Assembly: GCA_024699495.1 (NCBI GenBank)
Contig: JAILPK010000020.1
Coordinates: 1-64,000, forward strand
DNA length: 64,000 nt
Reading direction: 5' to 3'
Origin: Bacteroidaceae bacterium
GTDB taxonomy: Bacteria > Bacteroidota > Bacteroidia > Bacteroidales > Bacteroidaceae
Below the pieces are notes generated by a model that did no database searches, was not told the DNA's origin, and saw only the letters and a program-made list of their open reading frames with translations. Shown here one piece after another: positions 29,020 to 37,653 of this stretch; position 1 is the stretch's first letter, and each line of letters starts with the position of its first letter. Position numbers and translations under genes: made by a program.

Positions 29020-29571
29020 TTACCAGTTAGCTACAGTTGCATTGAATATTTGGTCTGTTATGTCTTTTGTCATCTGTGTAACCAATTCTTCCTGCACACT
29101 CATGAGCTGTTGTGAAGCGGGATATTCTGTAGTGGCAGAGAATTGTCTCTCAAAATCTTCTTTATGTTTCTTGGTGTTTGTGAAGCGCACGTTTACAGTC
29201 ATTCTCAGCTGAACCTGCGATGAATAGCCATCGCTTGATACGCCCTTGTTAAACTGGTCAAAGCCTGTAATTTCGCCTTGTAATACAAGGTCTCCGCCCC
29301 GCCTCACCTGCTGCAGACGGGTCTGTCTTGCATAAATATCCGTCAGAGCATTGTTGAATATTGACTGCATCGGAGCCCACACATAAGCAGAACGAATCGG
29401 GAAGGGATCTATCTGGATGGTCTTTGTTGTTTTGTAGTCTATGCTTGCCCCGTTGAATTTATATGAAATTCTGCAGGCTGTCAAGCACAATGTTACAATC
29501 AACAGAATTGTGGCGGAAACGCAGACTTGACCAAAACGATATTTAGATGTTCGACTATCAGATTTTATCAT
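29020..29571 (-). CDS. lptE: LPS-assembly lipoprotein LptE-like
   Basis: A lipoprotein of about 183 residues with the lipobox LTAC. In the LptDE complex LptE plugs the LptD barrel that inserts LPS into the outer leaflet. Bacteroidota features include YKFNGASIDY near the start of the mature part and the QEITGFD-like strand LQGEITGFDQFNKG. The start at 29571 (MIKSDSRTSKY) is preferred; one at 29580 adds three residues. Either way it overlaps the end of the sigma-54 regulator gene by 14-23 bp, showing tight co-translation. Identification rests on position and general pattern, since LptE sequences diverge. Confidence 0.8.
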   Translation of the reverse strand: MIKSDSRTSKYRFGQVCVSATILLIVTLCLTACRISYKFNGASIDYKTTKTIQIDPFPIRSAYVWAPMQSIFNNALTDIYARQTRLQQVRRGGDLVLQGEITGFDQFNKGVSSDGYSSQVQLRMTVNVRFTNTKKHKEDFERQFSATTEYPASQQLMSVQEELVTQMTKDITDQIFNATVANW

Positions 29572-30823
29572 CAAGACCATATTCTTTTAATTTGCGATAT
29601 AGCGTACGCTCACTTATATGCAATTCCTCTGCTGCTTTTTTGCGCTTTCCGTGGGAGCGTTCCAGGGCTCGGATAATTAGTTTCTTTTCCTGCTCATCGA
29701 TAGACAGGGGCTCCTCCACATATTCTTCCGCATAGGCTGCATTGGCTCTTTCAGAGACATCATGATGTGAGATAATTGTCAGATGCTCACGGCTGTCGGC
29801 AGGAGTCGTATTATCAGATATGGAAGATACAGAAGATGGAATTGGGACACTGCGTTTTGACGGAGAAACATCATTGTCGGAATCCAATCGCTGGCGTAAA
29901 TCTGATATCTCCTGGTGCAAAGCATTCAGCATCTGGAAGATTATCTGACGCTCTTGCTGGTATGAATGTCTGTCCTCCGCACGCGAATCTTCTTCACGGA
30001 CTGCCAAGGCTCTCTCTTCTGTTGTAGGCCACACCTCGTAAGAAGAAAGGATCTCAGGCGTAACGACCCGACTGTCGCGCATCAGTATTGACATCTGCTC
30101 AGTAAGGTTCTTTAGCTGGCGGATATTACCAGGCCACTTGTAGCGCTTCATTATCTCTTCAGCTTCGGGAGAGAGCCGCAAATAGTCATCCGGGACGCCA
30201 TATTTGCGTGCAGTTTCCATTGCAAATTTTTTGAAGAGAAGTATGATGTCATCACCTCGCTCACGAAGCGGAGGCATCTTAATGGGGATTGTGTTTAGGC
30301 GATAGAAGAGGTCCTCACGGAATTTCCTGTCGCGAATGGCAGCTTGGATATTTACATTTGTAGCTGCCACTATGCGGACATCTGTCTTGCGCACCTCGCT
30401 TGAACCGACCCTAATATATTCGCCCGTCTCCAAAACGCGTAGCAGGCGGGCTTGTGTGCTCAAAGGCAATTCACCAACCTCATCGAGGAAAAGCGTCCCG
30501 AAATTGGCCGCCCCGAAATAGCCCTCATGCTCAGCTACCGCACCTGTGAATGCGCCTTTCTCATGGCCGAACAACTCACTGTCGATGGTGCCTTCGGGTA
30601 TTGAACCGCAGTTAATTGCAAAATACTTCTTGCTGCTGCGGTCGCTGTGGTCGTGAATAACACGTGGGATTATCTCCTTGCCGACGCCACTCTCCCCAGT
30701 TATTAAAACAGAGAGGTCTGTAGCTGCAACTTGCAATGCAGTATATAGTGCATGATTCAAGGCATCGCAATTTCCCACAATGCCATAGCGCATCTTTATG
30801 GATTGTAACTTCTTTAAATCCAT
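29558..30823 (-). CDS. Sigma-54-dependent transcriptional activator without receiver domain
   Basis: A 421-residue AAA+ activator. Walker A is GESGVGKE at 43-50, GAFTGA (the sigma-54 contact loop) at 90-95, and LFLDEVGELPLSTQARLLR is the Walker B region. The last 40 residues form a Fis-type helix-turn-helix (KRKKAAEELHISERTLYRKLKEYG). There is no N-terminal response-regulator domain, only about 18 residues before the AAA+ part, so activity must be controlled in another way. It overlaps lptE and follows pdxA by 4 bp, a conserved Bacteroidales arrangement. Confidence 0.93.
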   Translation of the reverse strand: MDLKKLQSIKMRYGIVGNCDALNHALYTALQVAATDLSVLITGESGVGKEIIPRVIHDHSDRSSKKYFAINCGSIPEGTIDSELFGHEKGAFTGAVAEHEGYFGAANFGTLFLDEVGELPLSTQARLLRVLETGEYIRVGSSEVRKTDVRIVAATNVNIQAAIRDRKFREDLFYRLNTIPIKMPPLRERGDDIILLFKKFAMETARKYGVPDDYLRLSPEAEEIMKRYKWPGNIRQLKNLTEQMSILMRDSRVVTPEILSSYEVWPTTEERALAVREEDSRAEDRHSYQQERQIIFQMLNALHQEISDLRQRLDSDNDVSPSKRSVPIPSSVSSISDNTTPADSREHLTIISHHDVSERANAAYAEEYVEEPLSIDEQEKKLIIRALERSHGKRKKAAEELHISERTLYRKLKEYGLDDKI

Positions 30824-30827
30824 TATC

Positions 30828-31904
30828 TTACTCTATGCGAAGAGGTCTGCGGTCTTCATGTTTGTCTTGATACAGCTTTGGCAATGGCGACTGGCGGGCC
30901 TCATCCCAATCCTTACGGTGGCGAAAGACATCAATAGCAGTGTAGATAGCTTGCCGCATAGATGTCTCATCGGCTACTCCCTTACCAGCTATGTCAAATG
31001 CCGTTCCATGATCCGGACTGGTACGCACCAGTGGCAATCCTGCTGTGAAATTTATGCCGTCGTTCATTGCTAACGCTTTGAAAGGAGCAAGACCTTGATC
31101 ATGATACATAGCTAAAACGCCATCGTAGTGCTCGTACTGACGAGTTCCAAAAAAGCCGTCGGCAGGATAAGGTCCAAAAACCTGAATCCCAGCCTTTAAG
31201 GCTTCATCTATCGTGGGAATAATTACTTCGTTCTCCTCCGAACCAAGCAAACCGTTGTCACCTGCGTGGGGATTCAGCGAAAGAATAGCGATGCGAGGCA
31301 TAGATATGGAGAAATCCCTCTGAAGCGAGAGATGGAAGATTTTCACTTTCTCCATCAATGTCTCGCGGGTAATGGCTTGTGGCACCTTGCTTATCGGAAG
31401 ATGAGTTGTGACCAGCGCCACGCGCAGCTTCTCATTCATAAGGATCATCAATGCCTTATCTCCGTTCCCTACCCTTTCCTCAATGAATTCTGTATGTCCG
31501 GGGAATCTGAAGGTGTCACTTTGTATGCTATGCTTATTTATTGGAGCTGTGACTATTACATCTATATTCCCGGCCTTCCAATCTATTATTGCTCTTTCCA
31601 AAGCTGCAAGAGCAGCACGCCCAGCCTCCGCCGTGGCCTGTCCGAAGTCTATTTTCACTTCTTCGGCTGTGCATGGAACAAGATTCAGCCTATTATCCGA
31701 CGCTTCTGTGACGCTGTTTATGGTGAAGAAGTTAGTACTCAAATCAAGCGCTTTACGATGGTAAGTAGCCACTTTAGGTGAACCGTAAATGACAGGTGTG
31801 CACAAGTCAAACATCGCAGGGTCTGCAAAAGCCTTGAGAATAACTTCATAGCCAATGCCATTAGGGTCGCCATGCGTTATGCCTATTCTGATTTTATCTG
31901 ACAT
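30828..31904 (-). CDS. pdxA: 4-hydroxythreonine-4-phosphate dehydrogenase
   Basis: PdxA oxidises 4-phosphohydroxy-L-threonine in the DXP-dependent vitamin B6 pathway. The 358 residues match the family. GITHGDPNGIGYE lies at the N-terminus; the metal-binding His residues are in GHTEF, NPHAGDNG and MYHDQGLAPFK. The C-terminal LVRTSPDHGTAFDIAGK is diagnostic. It is in the run rlmN-DUF4837-pdxA, 32 bp after DUF4837. Confidence 0.96.
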   Translation of the reverse strand: MSDKIRIGITHGDPNGIGYEVILKAFADPAMFDLCTPVIYGSPKVATYHRKALDLSTNFFTINSVTEASDNRLNLVPCTAEEVKIDFGQATAEAGRAALAALERAIIDWKAGNIDVIVTAPINKHSIQSDTFRFPGHTEFIEERVGNGDKALMILMNEKLRVALVTTHLPISKVPQAITRETLMEKVKIFHLSLQRDFSISMPRIAILSLNPHAGDNGLLGSEENEVIIPTIDEALKAGIQVFGPYPADGFFGTRQYEHYDGVLAMYHDQGLAPFKALAMNDGINFTAGLPLVRTSPDHGTAFDIAGKGVADETSMRQAIYTAIDVFRHRKDWDEARQSPLPKLYQDKHEDRRPLRIE

Positions 31905-31936
31905 AATATATAATTTTTCTGGTTTCTATTCAGTTA

Positions 31937-33004
31937 TTATTTACGTTTTCTCATGTCCTTTCTCTGCTCAGCTGTCACAACGACCTCTTCCAAAGTAGTC
32001 TTGATATCTGACTCCTCTTCATCAGGAAGTGTGAGGGTGTATAAAGAGCCCTCCATGCGGCGCATAAGACCGCGTTTCATCTTTTCCGGGGCAAAGACAA
32101 AACCTTCAGCGACAACTACAATATTTCTTGTTGTGTCAACCCGAGAGTGGCTGACAAAAGGACCGCCCATGCCATAATTCTCCATATACCAAAGTCCACG
32201 CGTCTCGTAGGCATACTGCCCATGAACAACAATAGGCTTGCACATAGTGCAGAGAGTATCTGTCGCTACATACGTTTTTGGCAGAGGACCGGGGATATTT
32301 ACTTTCATCACAGAGTCTCGTTTGGCTAAGACATATTCTTTATTGAATGTATTTGGTCCCTCATATGGATATGAATACATAGCAATATTAACTATGGCAG
32401 AAGCGCCGTTGCTTGAAGTCCACAGGAAATTCTCGCCGCGCTTGTAGCTTTTCAGTTCATCAGGAGCATGGAAATGGCAGTCAAGAATCTCCTTGGCTAA
32501 CTGGTCAGTCACTTTGGAGTATTTTTTGTCCAATTCCTTTATCAGGCGATTCATCTCCATCTTGGTCAGAAAATCTATGATGTCCTGGCCATGTTCAAAA
32601 CAGAAGTCTGCAAATTCATCAGCTGACGGGCTCTGGATAGTTAGCACAATCTGGCCTATAGAATGTACATCCCGGGAGAATCTCATTGACGTCTTCGTAT
32701 ATATCTGCTTATTTATATCAACGAGAATTACATTGCGGAAAATATTCAGAATCTGGTCGAAATGCTTAGGCTCGACCTGTGAGATATGGAACGAACGTTC
32801 TGGCTGTGGTAGCCCTGGAATATCTGTATCAAGCACAGAAAAGAGAGCTCTTCCTTCTTTGTCATTCCACGCCTTATCTGTCATCACAACCATAACCTCA
32901 TAGGGACGACCGCTGGCTTTGGGCAGCACAAATTCCTTCTTGCAAGCACCCGCAAAAAGCAAAATGCCCGCTAAAATTAATATATTTCGAATCTTAATAT
33001 GCAT
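31937..33004 (-). CDS. DUF4837 lipoprotein
   Basis: A 355-residue lipoprotein (MHIKIRNILILAGILLFAGAC, lipobox FAGAC). I place the start at the Met of MHIKIRN rather than five codons upstream because it gives a normal leader. The body, with GRPYEVMVVMTDKAWN and later WYMENYGMGGPFVSHSRVD, matches DUF4837, a family limited to Bacteroidota with no known role. Its fixed place between rlmN and pdxA suggests a housekeeping envelope function. The C-terminus is acidic then basic (RKDMRKRK). Confidence 0.8.
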   Translation of the reverse strand: MHIKIRNILILAGILLFAGACKKEFVLPKASGRPYEVMVVMTDKAWNDKEGRALFSVLDTDIPGLPQPERSFHISQVEPKHFDQILNIFRNVILVDINKQIYTKTSMRFSRDVHSIGQIVLTIQSPSADEFADFCFEHGQDIIDFLTKMEMNRLIKELDKKYSKVTDQLAKEILDCHFHAPDELKSYKRGENFLWTSSNGASAIVNIAMYSYPYEGPNTFNKEYVLAKRDSVMKVNIPGPLPKTYVATDTLCTMCKPIVVHGQYAYETRGLWYMENYGMGGPFVSHSRVDTTRNIVVVAEGFVFAPEKMKRGLMRRMEGSLYTLTLPDEEESDIKTTLEEVVVTAEQRKDMRKRK

Positions 33005-33032
33005 TATAAACTCAAGCAATTATAATATGTTA

Positions 33033-33040
33033 CAAATTTA
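33033..33040 (-). promoter_or_regulatory. Possible -7 box upstream of DUF4837
   Basis: TAAATTTG on the minus strand matches TAnnTTTG and lies 29 bp before the DUF4837 start, between it and the rlmN stop. No TTG is found at the matching upstream distance, so it may be weak or fortuitous. Confidence 0.35.
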
Positions 33041-33053
33041 TGCGTCACTTAGC

Positions 33054-34085
33054 TCATGGCCTGCTATTGCTGTTGAGTAAGCCGCAAGCAGCATCTATGT
33101 CCTGACCGCGAGAAGCCCGTATAGTGCAAGTTACATGTTTCTGATTCAGCATGTCGCGGAATGCCTCCATAGTCTTCATCGAGGCTCCCTGGAGCGAGGT
33201 CTCACCTGGCAGCTCATGCCATCTGATCAGGTTCACTCTACATTCCAAACCGCGCAATATTCTTGCTAACTCTTTGGCATGACGCGGTGTGTCGTTAAGT
33301 CCCCCAAACACAATATACTCAAAAGTAAGACGACGTTGGCCTCGCCAGTTATATTGTTTCAGCATGTCTATTATATCCGAAGCCGGGAAACTGCGTTCTG
33401 CAGGCATTAAATCGGCCCGCTCATCGGCAAAGGGGTTATGGAGACTGACAGCCAAATGGCATTGACTCTCCTCAACAAAACGCTGCAATCCCTTGCGCAA
33501 GCCTACTGTTGAGACTGTAATACGTCTTGGACTCCAGGCAAAGCCATAAGGAGCAGTGAGTATTTCTGTAGCTCTTAGCACTGCATCCAAATTATCCATC
33601 GGCTCGCCCTGCCCCATGAAAACGATATTTGTCAGTTGTTCACGCTCTGGCAGGGAATAAATCTGATTAAGGATATCAGCCACACTTAGATTACCATGAA
33701 AGCCCTGGCGCCCAGTCATACAGAAGCGGCAGTTCATCTTACATCCCACTTGACAACTCACACACAGAGTGCCCCGGTCCTCCTCTGGAATAAATACAGT
33801 CTCCACCTTTCCACCTCCATGAGTTGGGAACAGATACTTCAGGGTGCCATCTGCCGAACTTTGTCTCTTTATAGGTGGCATCAATCCTACTTCATAACTC
33901 TCCGCCAGATGCTCTCGACCCGTCTTGCTCAGATTGGTCATCTCAGATATATCACTGATGCCTTTCTGATAAAGCCATTGTGACATTTGCTTTCCTGCAA
34001 AAGCCGGAAGACCACTCTCCAATGCAATCTTAGAGAGCTCATCAGGCAGAAGTCCCATCAGAATATTTTTGTTATCTGTTTTCAC
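33054..34085 (-). CDS. rlmN: 23S rRNA (adenine-2503-C2)-methyltransferase, dual-specificity
   Basis: RlmN is a radical-SAM enzyme that methylates A2503 of 23S rRNA and A37 of some tRNAs. The 343 residues show the cluster motif CKMNCRFC (Cys115, Cys119, Cys122) preceded by CVSCQVG, then FMGQGEPMDN and STVGL. The C-terminal TIRASRGQDIDAACG carries the second, methyl-carrying Cys. It is the first gene of the minus-strand run that ends with secG and has a consensus promoter. Confidence 0.96.
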   Translation of the reverse strand: MKTDNKNILMGLLPDELSKIALESGLPAFAGKQMSQWLYQKGISDISEMTNLSKTGREHLAESYEVGLMPPIKRQSSADGTLKYLFPTHGGGKVETVFIPEEDRGTLCVSCQVGCKMNCRFCMTGRQGFHGNLSVADILNQIYSLPEREQLTNIVFMGQGEPMDNLDAVLRATEILTAPYGFAWSPRRITVSTVGLRKGLQRFVEESQCHLAVSLHNPFADERADLMPAERSFPASDIIDMLKQYNWRGQRRLTFEYIVFGGLNDTPRHAKELARILRGLECRVNLIRWHELPGETSLQGASMKTMEAFRDMLNQKHVTCTIRASRGQDIDAACGLLNSNSRP

Positions 34086-34141
34086 GCACGTATATAATTA
34101 TTGTGTCTGAGGCAAAGAAGTTAGAAGTCTATAATTCGGTG

Positions 34142-34171
34142 CAAATTTACTCAAAGACATCCGATAAACAA
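34142..34171 (-). promoter_or_regulatory. Promoter of the rlmN operon
   Basis: On the minus strand TTG (34169-34171) is followed after 19 nt by TAAATTTG (34142-34149). This is an exact fit to the Bacteroidota promoter, 57 bp before the rlmN start. Confidence 0.8.
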
Positions 34172-34210
34172 AGTAATTAAGTTTTTTTATGTCAAAATGT
34201 CAGTTTTAGA

Positions 34211-34236
34211 GCAAAAAAAAGGGTGCCTAAGCACCC
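34211..34236 (-). terminator. Terminator of rpsP
   Basis: GGGTGC (34221-34226) and GCACCC (34231-34236) form a 6-bp stem with a CTAA loop. The minus strand then reads TTTTTTTTGC. It lies 42 bp past the S16 stop. Confidence 0.92.
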
Positions 34237-34277
34237 TATATGTTGTTTGGAAGTTAAGTTTTTGAAGAGTTGTAGGT

Positions 34278-34820
34278 TTAAGCTTCTGCCGGTGCCTCTT
34301 CAGGCGCTGCTTCTACTTCAGCCTGAGCGGCGGCCTCAGCTTCTGCCTTTGCAGCAGCCTCAGCAGCCTTCTTGTCGGCTACTTTCTTTGCAATCTCTTC
34401 GTTGGTCTTCTTCTCTGCTTCAAGACGAGCCTTGTCAGCTTCCGCTTTCTTTGCGGCCTCCTGAGCCATCACTGCCTGAAGTCCCTTCTGCTTATCAGCC
34501 TTCCACGCATTGAAACGGACCTGTGCAGTTGCCTCGTCAAAGGCTCCCTTCTTAACACCGCCCATCAGATGCTTCATCAAAAAGACACCTTCGCGTGAGA
34601 GAATGTTACGCACAGTGTCAGTAGGCTGTGCTCCGACTCCGAGCCAATAGAGGGCACGGTCGAATTTCAAATCCACAGTGGCAGGATTCGTGTTGGGATT
34701 GTAAGTACCAATCTTTTCTGTAAACTTACCGTCACGCGGAGCTCTTACATCAGCAATCACGATGCTATAAAAAGCATAGCCTTTACGTCCGTGACGCTGC
34801 AATCTAATTTTTGTTGCCAT
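34278..34820 (-). CDS. rpsP: 30S ribosomal protein S16
   Basis: The first 85 residues ([24 protein letters not shown] and [14 protein letters not shown]) are standard S16. The remaining part to residue 180 is an Ala/Glu/Lys-rich helix ([15 protein letters not shown] and onward), a long extension normal in Bacteroidales. It is a single-gene unit with its own promoter and terminator. The tail is chemically like the tail of the oxidoreductase at 56327, but otherwise unrelated. Confidence 0.96.
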   Translation of the reverse strand: MATKIRLQRHGRKGYAFYSIVIADVRAPRDGKFTEKIGTYNPNTNPATVDLKFDRALYWLGVGAQPTDTVRNILSREGVFLMKHLMGGVKKGAFDEATAQVRFNAWKADKQKGLQAVMAQEAAKKAEADKARLEAEKKTNEEIAKKVADKKAAEAAAKAEAEAAAQAEVEAAPEEAPAEA

Positions 34821-34876
34821 TTAATAATATGGTTTTAATTGGTTTGAAATATGCTGCCATCTCGTGACAGCGGGCG

Positions 34877-34905
34877 CAAAGGTACAACATTTATCTGATA
34901 TACAA
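34877..34905 (-). promoter_or_regulatory. Promoter of rpsP
   Basis: TTG (34903-34905) and TACCTTTG (34877-34884) on the minus strand are 18 bp apart. It lies 57 bp upstream of the start, leaving room for a short leader. The remaining part of the 360-bp spacer 34821-35180 is AT-rich and shows no gene. Confidence 0.8.
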
Positions 34906-35106
34906 AGCCAACAGAGCCAACTTTTTTTCATAATTGATGTAAAATTGCAATTCTGGGCACTTCCGAATGACCTACAATGGCCTGATACACACACATTATT
35001 ATATATAAAGAACATTTTTTCAATGGAAAAAAGAGAATAAATTCAAAGAAATGCAATTTTTACAAAAAAAACAAGCCAAACATTTCGCTAACTCATTGAA
35101 AGTTTA

Positions 35107-35114
35107 TACCTTTG
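35107..35114 (+). promoter_or_regulatory. -7 box of the HU gene promoter
   Basis: TACCTTTG followed by GC is an exact TAnnTTTG match, 66 bp before the HU start. The upstream element is not clear. Confidence 0.65.
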
Positions 35115-35180
35115 CACGCCGAAATTAAAGAGAGGCTCCTAAAAAAACAATAATAATAACCCTATAATCATTAAAAGAAA

Positions 35181-35456
35181 ATGACAAAAGCAGATCTCGT
35201 CGGGGAAATTGCAAGAGCAACCGGCGTTGACAGAACTACAACATTGACCGTGATTGAAGCATTTATGGATCAAATTAAGATTTCACTCGCTAAAGATGAC
35301 AATGTTTATCTTCGTGGTTTTGGCAGTTTCATCCTGAAAAAACGTGCTCAAAAAACCGCTCGTAATATCACTCAAAACACAACCTTGATAATTCCTGAAC
35401 ACAAAATACCTTCATTCAAGCCTGCTAAAGTCTTCTTTGAAGCTGTTAAAAAATAA
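35181..35456 (+). CDS. HU-family nucleoid DNA-binding protein
   Basis: A 91-residue HU/IHF protein that bends and compacts DNA as a dimer. Helices at the start (MTKADLVGEIARATGVDRTT) and the core LRGFGSFILKKRAQKTARN are clear. The arm has IIPEHKIPSFKPA, with the Pro that intercalates in HU proteins. It is followed after 40 bp by a 29-codon ribosome-associated miniprotein gene; both probably end at the hairpin at 35638. Confidence 0.95.
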   Translation: MTKADLVGEIARATGVDRTTTLTVIEAFMDQIKISLAKDDNVYLRGFGSFILKKRAQKTARNITQNTTLIIPEHKIPSFKPAKVFFEAVKK

Positions 35457-35496
35457 ATTCGCCACACTTAATTTTTCACCCTAAATATTCATAGTT

Positions 35497-35586
35497 ATGC
35501 CAAGCGGAAAGAAAAAGAAAAGACACAAGATGTCTACTCACAAGCGCAAAAAAAGACTGAGAAAGAACCGCCATAAGAGCAAATAA
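35497..35586 (+). CDS. 29-residue AURKAIP1/COX24-domain (DUF1713) miniprotein
   Basis: The reading frame MPSGKKKKRHKMSTHKRKKR then LRKNRHKSK is almost entirely Lys, Arg and His and ends with TAA. It matches the AURKAIP1/COX24 domain of mS38 and the small bS22-like ribosome proteins, which thread into rRNA of the small subunit. It is too short for most gene finders. No Shine-Dalgarno is present, as usual here. It lies 40 bp after HU and 51 bp before a terminator hairpin. Confidence 0.8.
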   Translation: MPSGKKKKRHKMSTHKRKKRLRKNRHKSK

Positions 35587-35637
35587 AAAGGCTCTGCTGA
35601 CATTTGACTCTGTCTTGCGTTCAAGTGAGTCACAGCG

Positions 35638-35690
35638 AGGAACAAATCCCGCCCATCAATCAAAAAGAGGGCCGATTTGTTCCTTGTTTT
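35638..35690 (+). terminator. Terminator after HU and the miniprotein
   Basis: AGGAACAAATC (35638-35648) and GATTTGTTCCT (35674-35684) pair perfectly over 11 bp. An inner GCCC/GGGC pairing shortens the loop, and TTGTTTT follows. Confidence 0.85.
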
Positions 35691-35747
35691 AAAAAATAAT
35701 TGAACATTGCACCCCCATCATTCTCTGATTAAAACAAAAGCACAAAC

Positions 35748-37322
35748 ATGACCTGCGAAGTAATCGTAGATGTCCAGCCCAAAAAGATCGCTATTGCGCT
35801 GACTGAAGACAAGCGCCTCGTGGAATACCAAGAGGAAGAGTTGTCGGCAAGCTTCAACGTGGGCAATATCTATTTAGCCAGGGTAAGGAAAATTATGCCT
35901 GGCCTCAATGCATGCTTCGTAAACGTAGGACATGAGCGAGAAGCCTTCCTGCATTATCAGGATTTGGGACCACAGTTCAATTCATTTGCCAAATACATTA
36001 AGCAGGTAAGCAACGACCGCAAGAAATTGCTGCCAATTTCCAAAGCAACCATCCAGCCGGATTTGATAAAAGACGGAAGTATTGCCAATCTGCTGCAATC
36101 AGGACAGGAAGTTTTGGTTCAAATTGTCAAGGAACCAATTTCTACGAAAGGCCCAAGACTCACCTGTGAAATCACTTTTCCCGGACGTTTCCTCGTTCTT
36201 GTCCCATTTACGGATAAAGTGCATGTCTCTTCGAAAATCAAATCATCTGCCGAGAGAGCACGACTTAAACAGCTTATCTCCAGCATCAAGCCCAAGAACT
36301 TCGGTGTTATTGTGCGCACTGTTGCTGAAGGAAAAAGAGTAGCTGAATTGGACAGCGAGATGAAAGTCCTGGTAAAAAGATGGGAGGACACAATAGCTAA
36401 AGCTCATCACGCCAACGATTTGCCTTGTCTTTGTTATGAAGAAACAAGTCGCACTGTAGCCCTCCTTAGAGACTTATTCAACCCGACCTACGAAAACATC
36501 TACATCAATGACCTCAATGTATTTGAGGAGGTGCGCACCTACGTTAATCTTATTGCCCCAGAATGTGTCGAGGCAGTAAAACTATACAAAGGGAAGCTGC
36601 CTATCTTTGATAACTTTGACGTTACACGTCAGATTAAAACTTCCTTCGGTAAAACAGTAAGCTATAAACATGGAGCATACCTCATTATTGAACACACCGA
36701 AGCCCTGCATGTTGTAGATGTGAACAGCGGCAATCGCGCTAAAAACCCCGACGGGCAGGAAGCCAATGCACTCGAAGTGAATCTCGGCGCAGCCGACGAA
36801 TTGGCCAGACAACTCCGTCTTCGTGATATGGGCGGTATAATCGTTGTGGATTTTATAGATATGAAACTCGCCGAAGACCGACAGAAGCTCTATGAGCGGA
36901 TGTGTGAAAACATGAAGCGAGACCGAGCCCGCCACAATATCCTGCCGCTCAGCAAGTTCGGGCTTATGCAAATCACAAGGCAACGAGTCCGTCCCGTAAC
37001 AGAAGTGATTGTTGATGAGACTTGCCCAACTTGCATGGGCAAAGGAACAATAAAGAGCAGTTTCCTCTTTACTGATGTTCTTGAAACCAAGGTTGATATG
37101 CTTGTTAACCAGCTCGGAGTAAAGTCGTTTACGCTGCATGTACACCCCTATGTGGCAGCCTACTTAAATCAAGGACTTATCTCCCTGCGACTGAAATGGC
37201 AAATGAAATATGGATTTGGAGTTCGCATCATGCCAAACCAGCGACTTGCATTCCTTCAGTATGAATTCCAGACCCCTGACGGTCAGGAAATAGACATGAA
37301 GACTACTGACGAGATGAAATAG
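35748..37322 (+). CDS. rng: Ribonuclease E/G family endoribonuclease
   Basis: A 524-residue RNase G-type enzyme that cuts single-stranded RNA in rRNA maturation and mRNA decay. The S1 domain is near residues 38-130 (VGNIYLARVRKIMPGLNACFV). The catalytic Mg-binding acids are Asp324 (VVDVNSGN) and Asp368 (VVDFIDM), and the zinc-link CPTC at 426-429 is intact. There is no long C-terminal scaffold as in RNase E. It has a strong terminator right after it. Confidence 0.93.
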   Translation: MTCEVIVDVQPKKIAIALTEDKRLVEYQEEELSASFNVGNIYLARVRKIMPGLNACFVNVGHEREAFLHYQDLGPQFNSFAKYIKQVSNDRKKLLPISKATIQPDLIKDGSIANLLQSGQEVLVQIVKEPISTKGPRLTCEITFPGRFLVLVPFTDKVHVSSKIKSSAERARLKQLISSIKPKNFGVIVRTVAEGKRVAELDSEMKVLVKRWEDTIAKAHHANDLPCLCYEETSRTVALLRDLFNPTYENIYINDLNVFEEVRTYVNLIAPECVEAVKLYKGKLPIFDNFDVTRQIKTSFGKTVSYKHGAYLIIEHTEALHVVDVNSGNRAKNPDGQEANALEVNLGAADELARQLRLRDMGGIIVVDFIDMKLAEDRQKLYERMCENMKRDRARHNILPLSKFGLMQITRQRVRPVTEVIVDETCPTCMGKGTIKSSFLFTDVLETKVDMLVNQLGVKSFTLHVHPYVAAYLNQGLISLRLKWQMKYGFGVRIMPNQRLAFLQYEFQTPDGQEIDMKTTDEMK

Positions 37323-37352
37323 CATCTCGAATCTAGTACATTTCAATTACTT

Positions 37353-37400
37353 AAAGGCCGCAATTCAAGTTCTTTATCTTATGAATTGCGGCCTTTATTA
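37353..37400 (+). terminator. Terminator of the RNase G gene
   Basis: AAAGGCCGCAATTCA (37353-37367) and its exact complement (37382-37396) form a 15-bp stem with a 14-nt loop, then ATTATT. It lies 30 bp past the stop. Confidence 0.9.
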
Positions 37401-37419
37401 AAAAAAACTGGAAAAAATC

Positions 37420-37449
37420 TTGTGGATTCACAAATAATTCGTACCTTTG
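37420..37449 (+). promoter_or_regulatory. Promoter of tRNA-Cys
   Basis: TTG (37420-37422), 19 bp, then TACCTTTG (37442-37449) is a perfect match to the Bacteroidota consensus. It lies 17 bp upstream of the mature tRNA. Confidence 0.88.
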
Positions 37450-37466
37450 CAGCCGAAATCAATAAT

Positions 37467-37541
37467 GGTGCCTTGGATGAGTGGCTTAGTCACCGGTCTG
37501 CAAAACCGCTTACAGCAGTTCGAATCTGCTAGGCACCTCCA
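37467..37541 (+). tRNA. tRNA-Cys (GCA)
   Basis: The acceptor arms GGTGCCT and AGGCACC pair fully. The anticodon loop CTGCAAA carries GCA, and the T arm is AGCAG-TTCGAAT-CTGCT. The discriminator base is U, as in all Cys tRNAs, and CCA is encoded in the DNA. A dedicated promoter and terminator enclose it. Confidence 0.96.
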
Positions 37542-37579
37542 AAAAAAGGATGCAACCAAATGGTTAGTATCCTTTTTTT
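37541..37579 (+). terminator. Terminator of tRNA-Cys
   Basis: AAAAAAAGGAT (37541-37551) pairs with ATCCTTTTTTT (37569-37579), with an inner AACC/GGTT helix. The T7 run is part of the 3' arm. Confidence 0.88.
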
Positions 37580-37623
37580 GTAAAATTATCATCTTTTTTG
37601 ATACATGTTTCACAATAAATACG

Positions 37624-37631
37624 TATCTTTG
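37624..37631 (+). promoter_or_regulatory. -7 box for the polysaccharide-export lipoprotein
   Basis: TATCTTTG followed by GC, 22 bp before the start codon. A TTG at 37598-37600 is 23 bp upstream, slightly further than usual. Confidence 0.6.
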
Positions 37632-37653
37632 CAAACAAAATTAGACAATTTGT

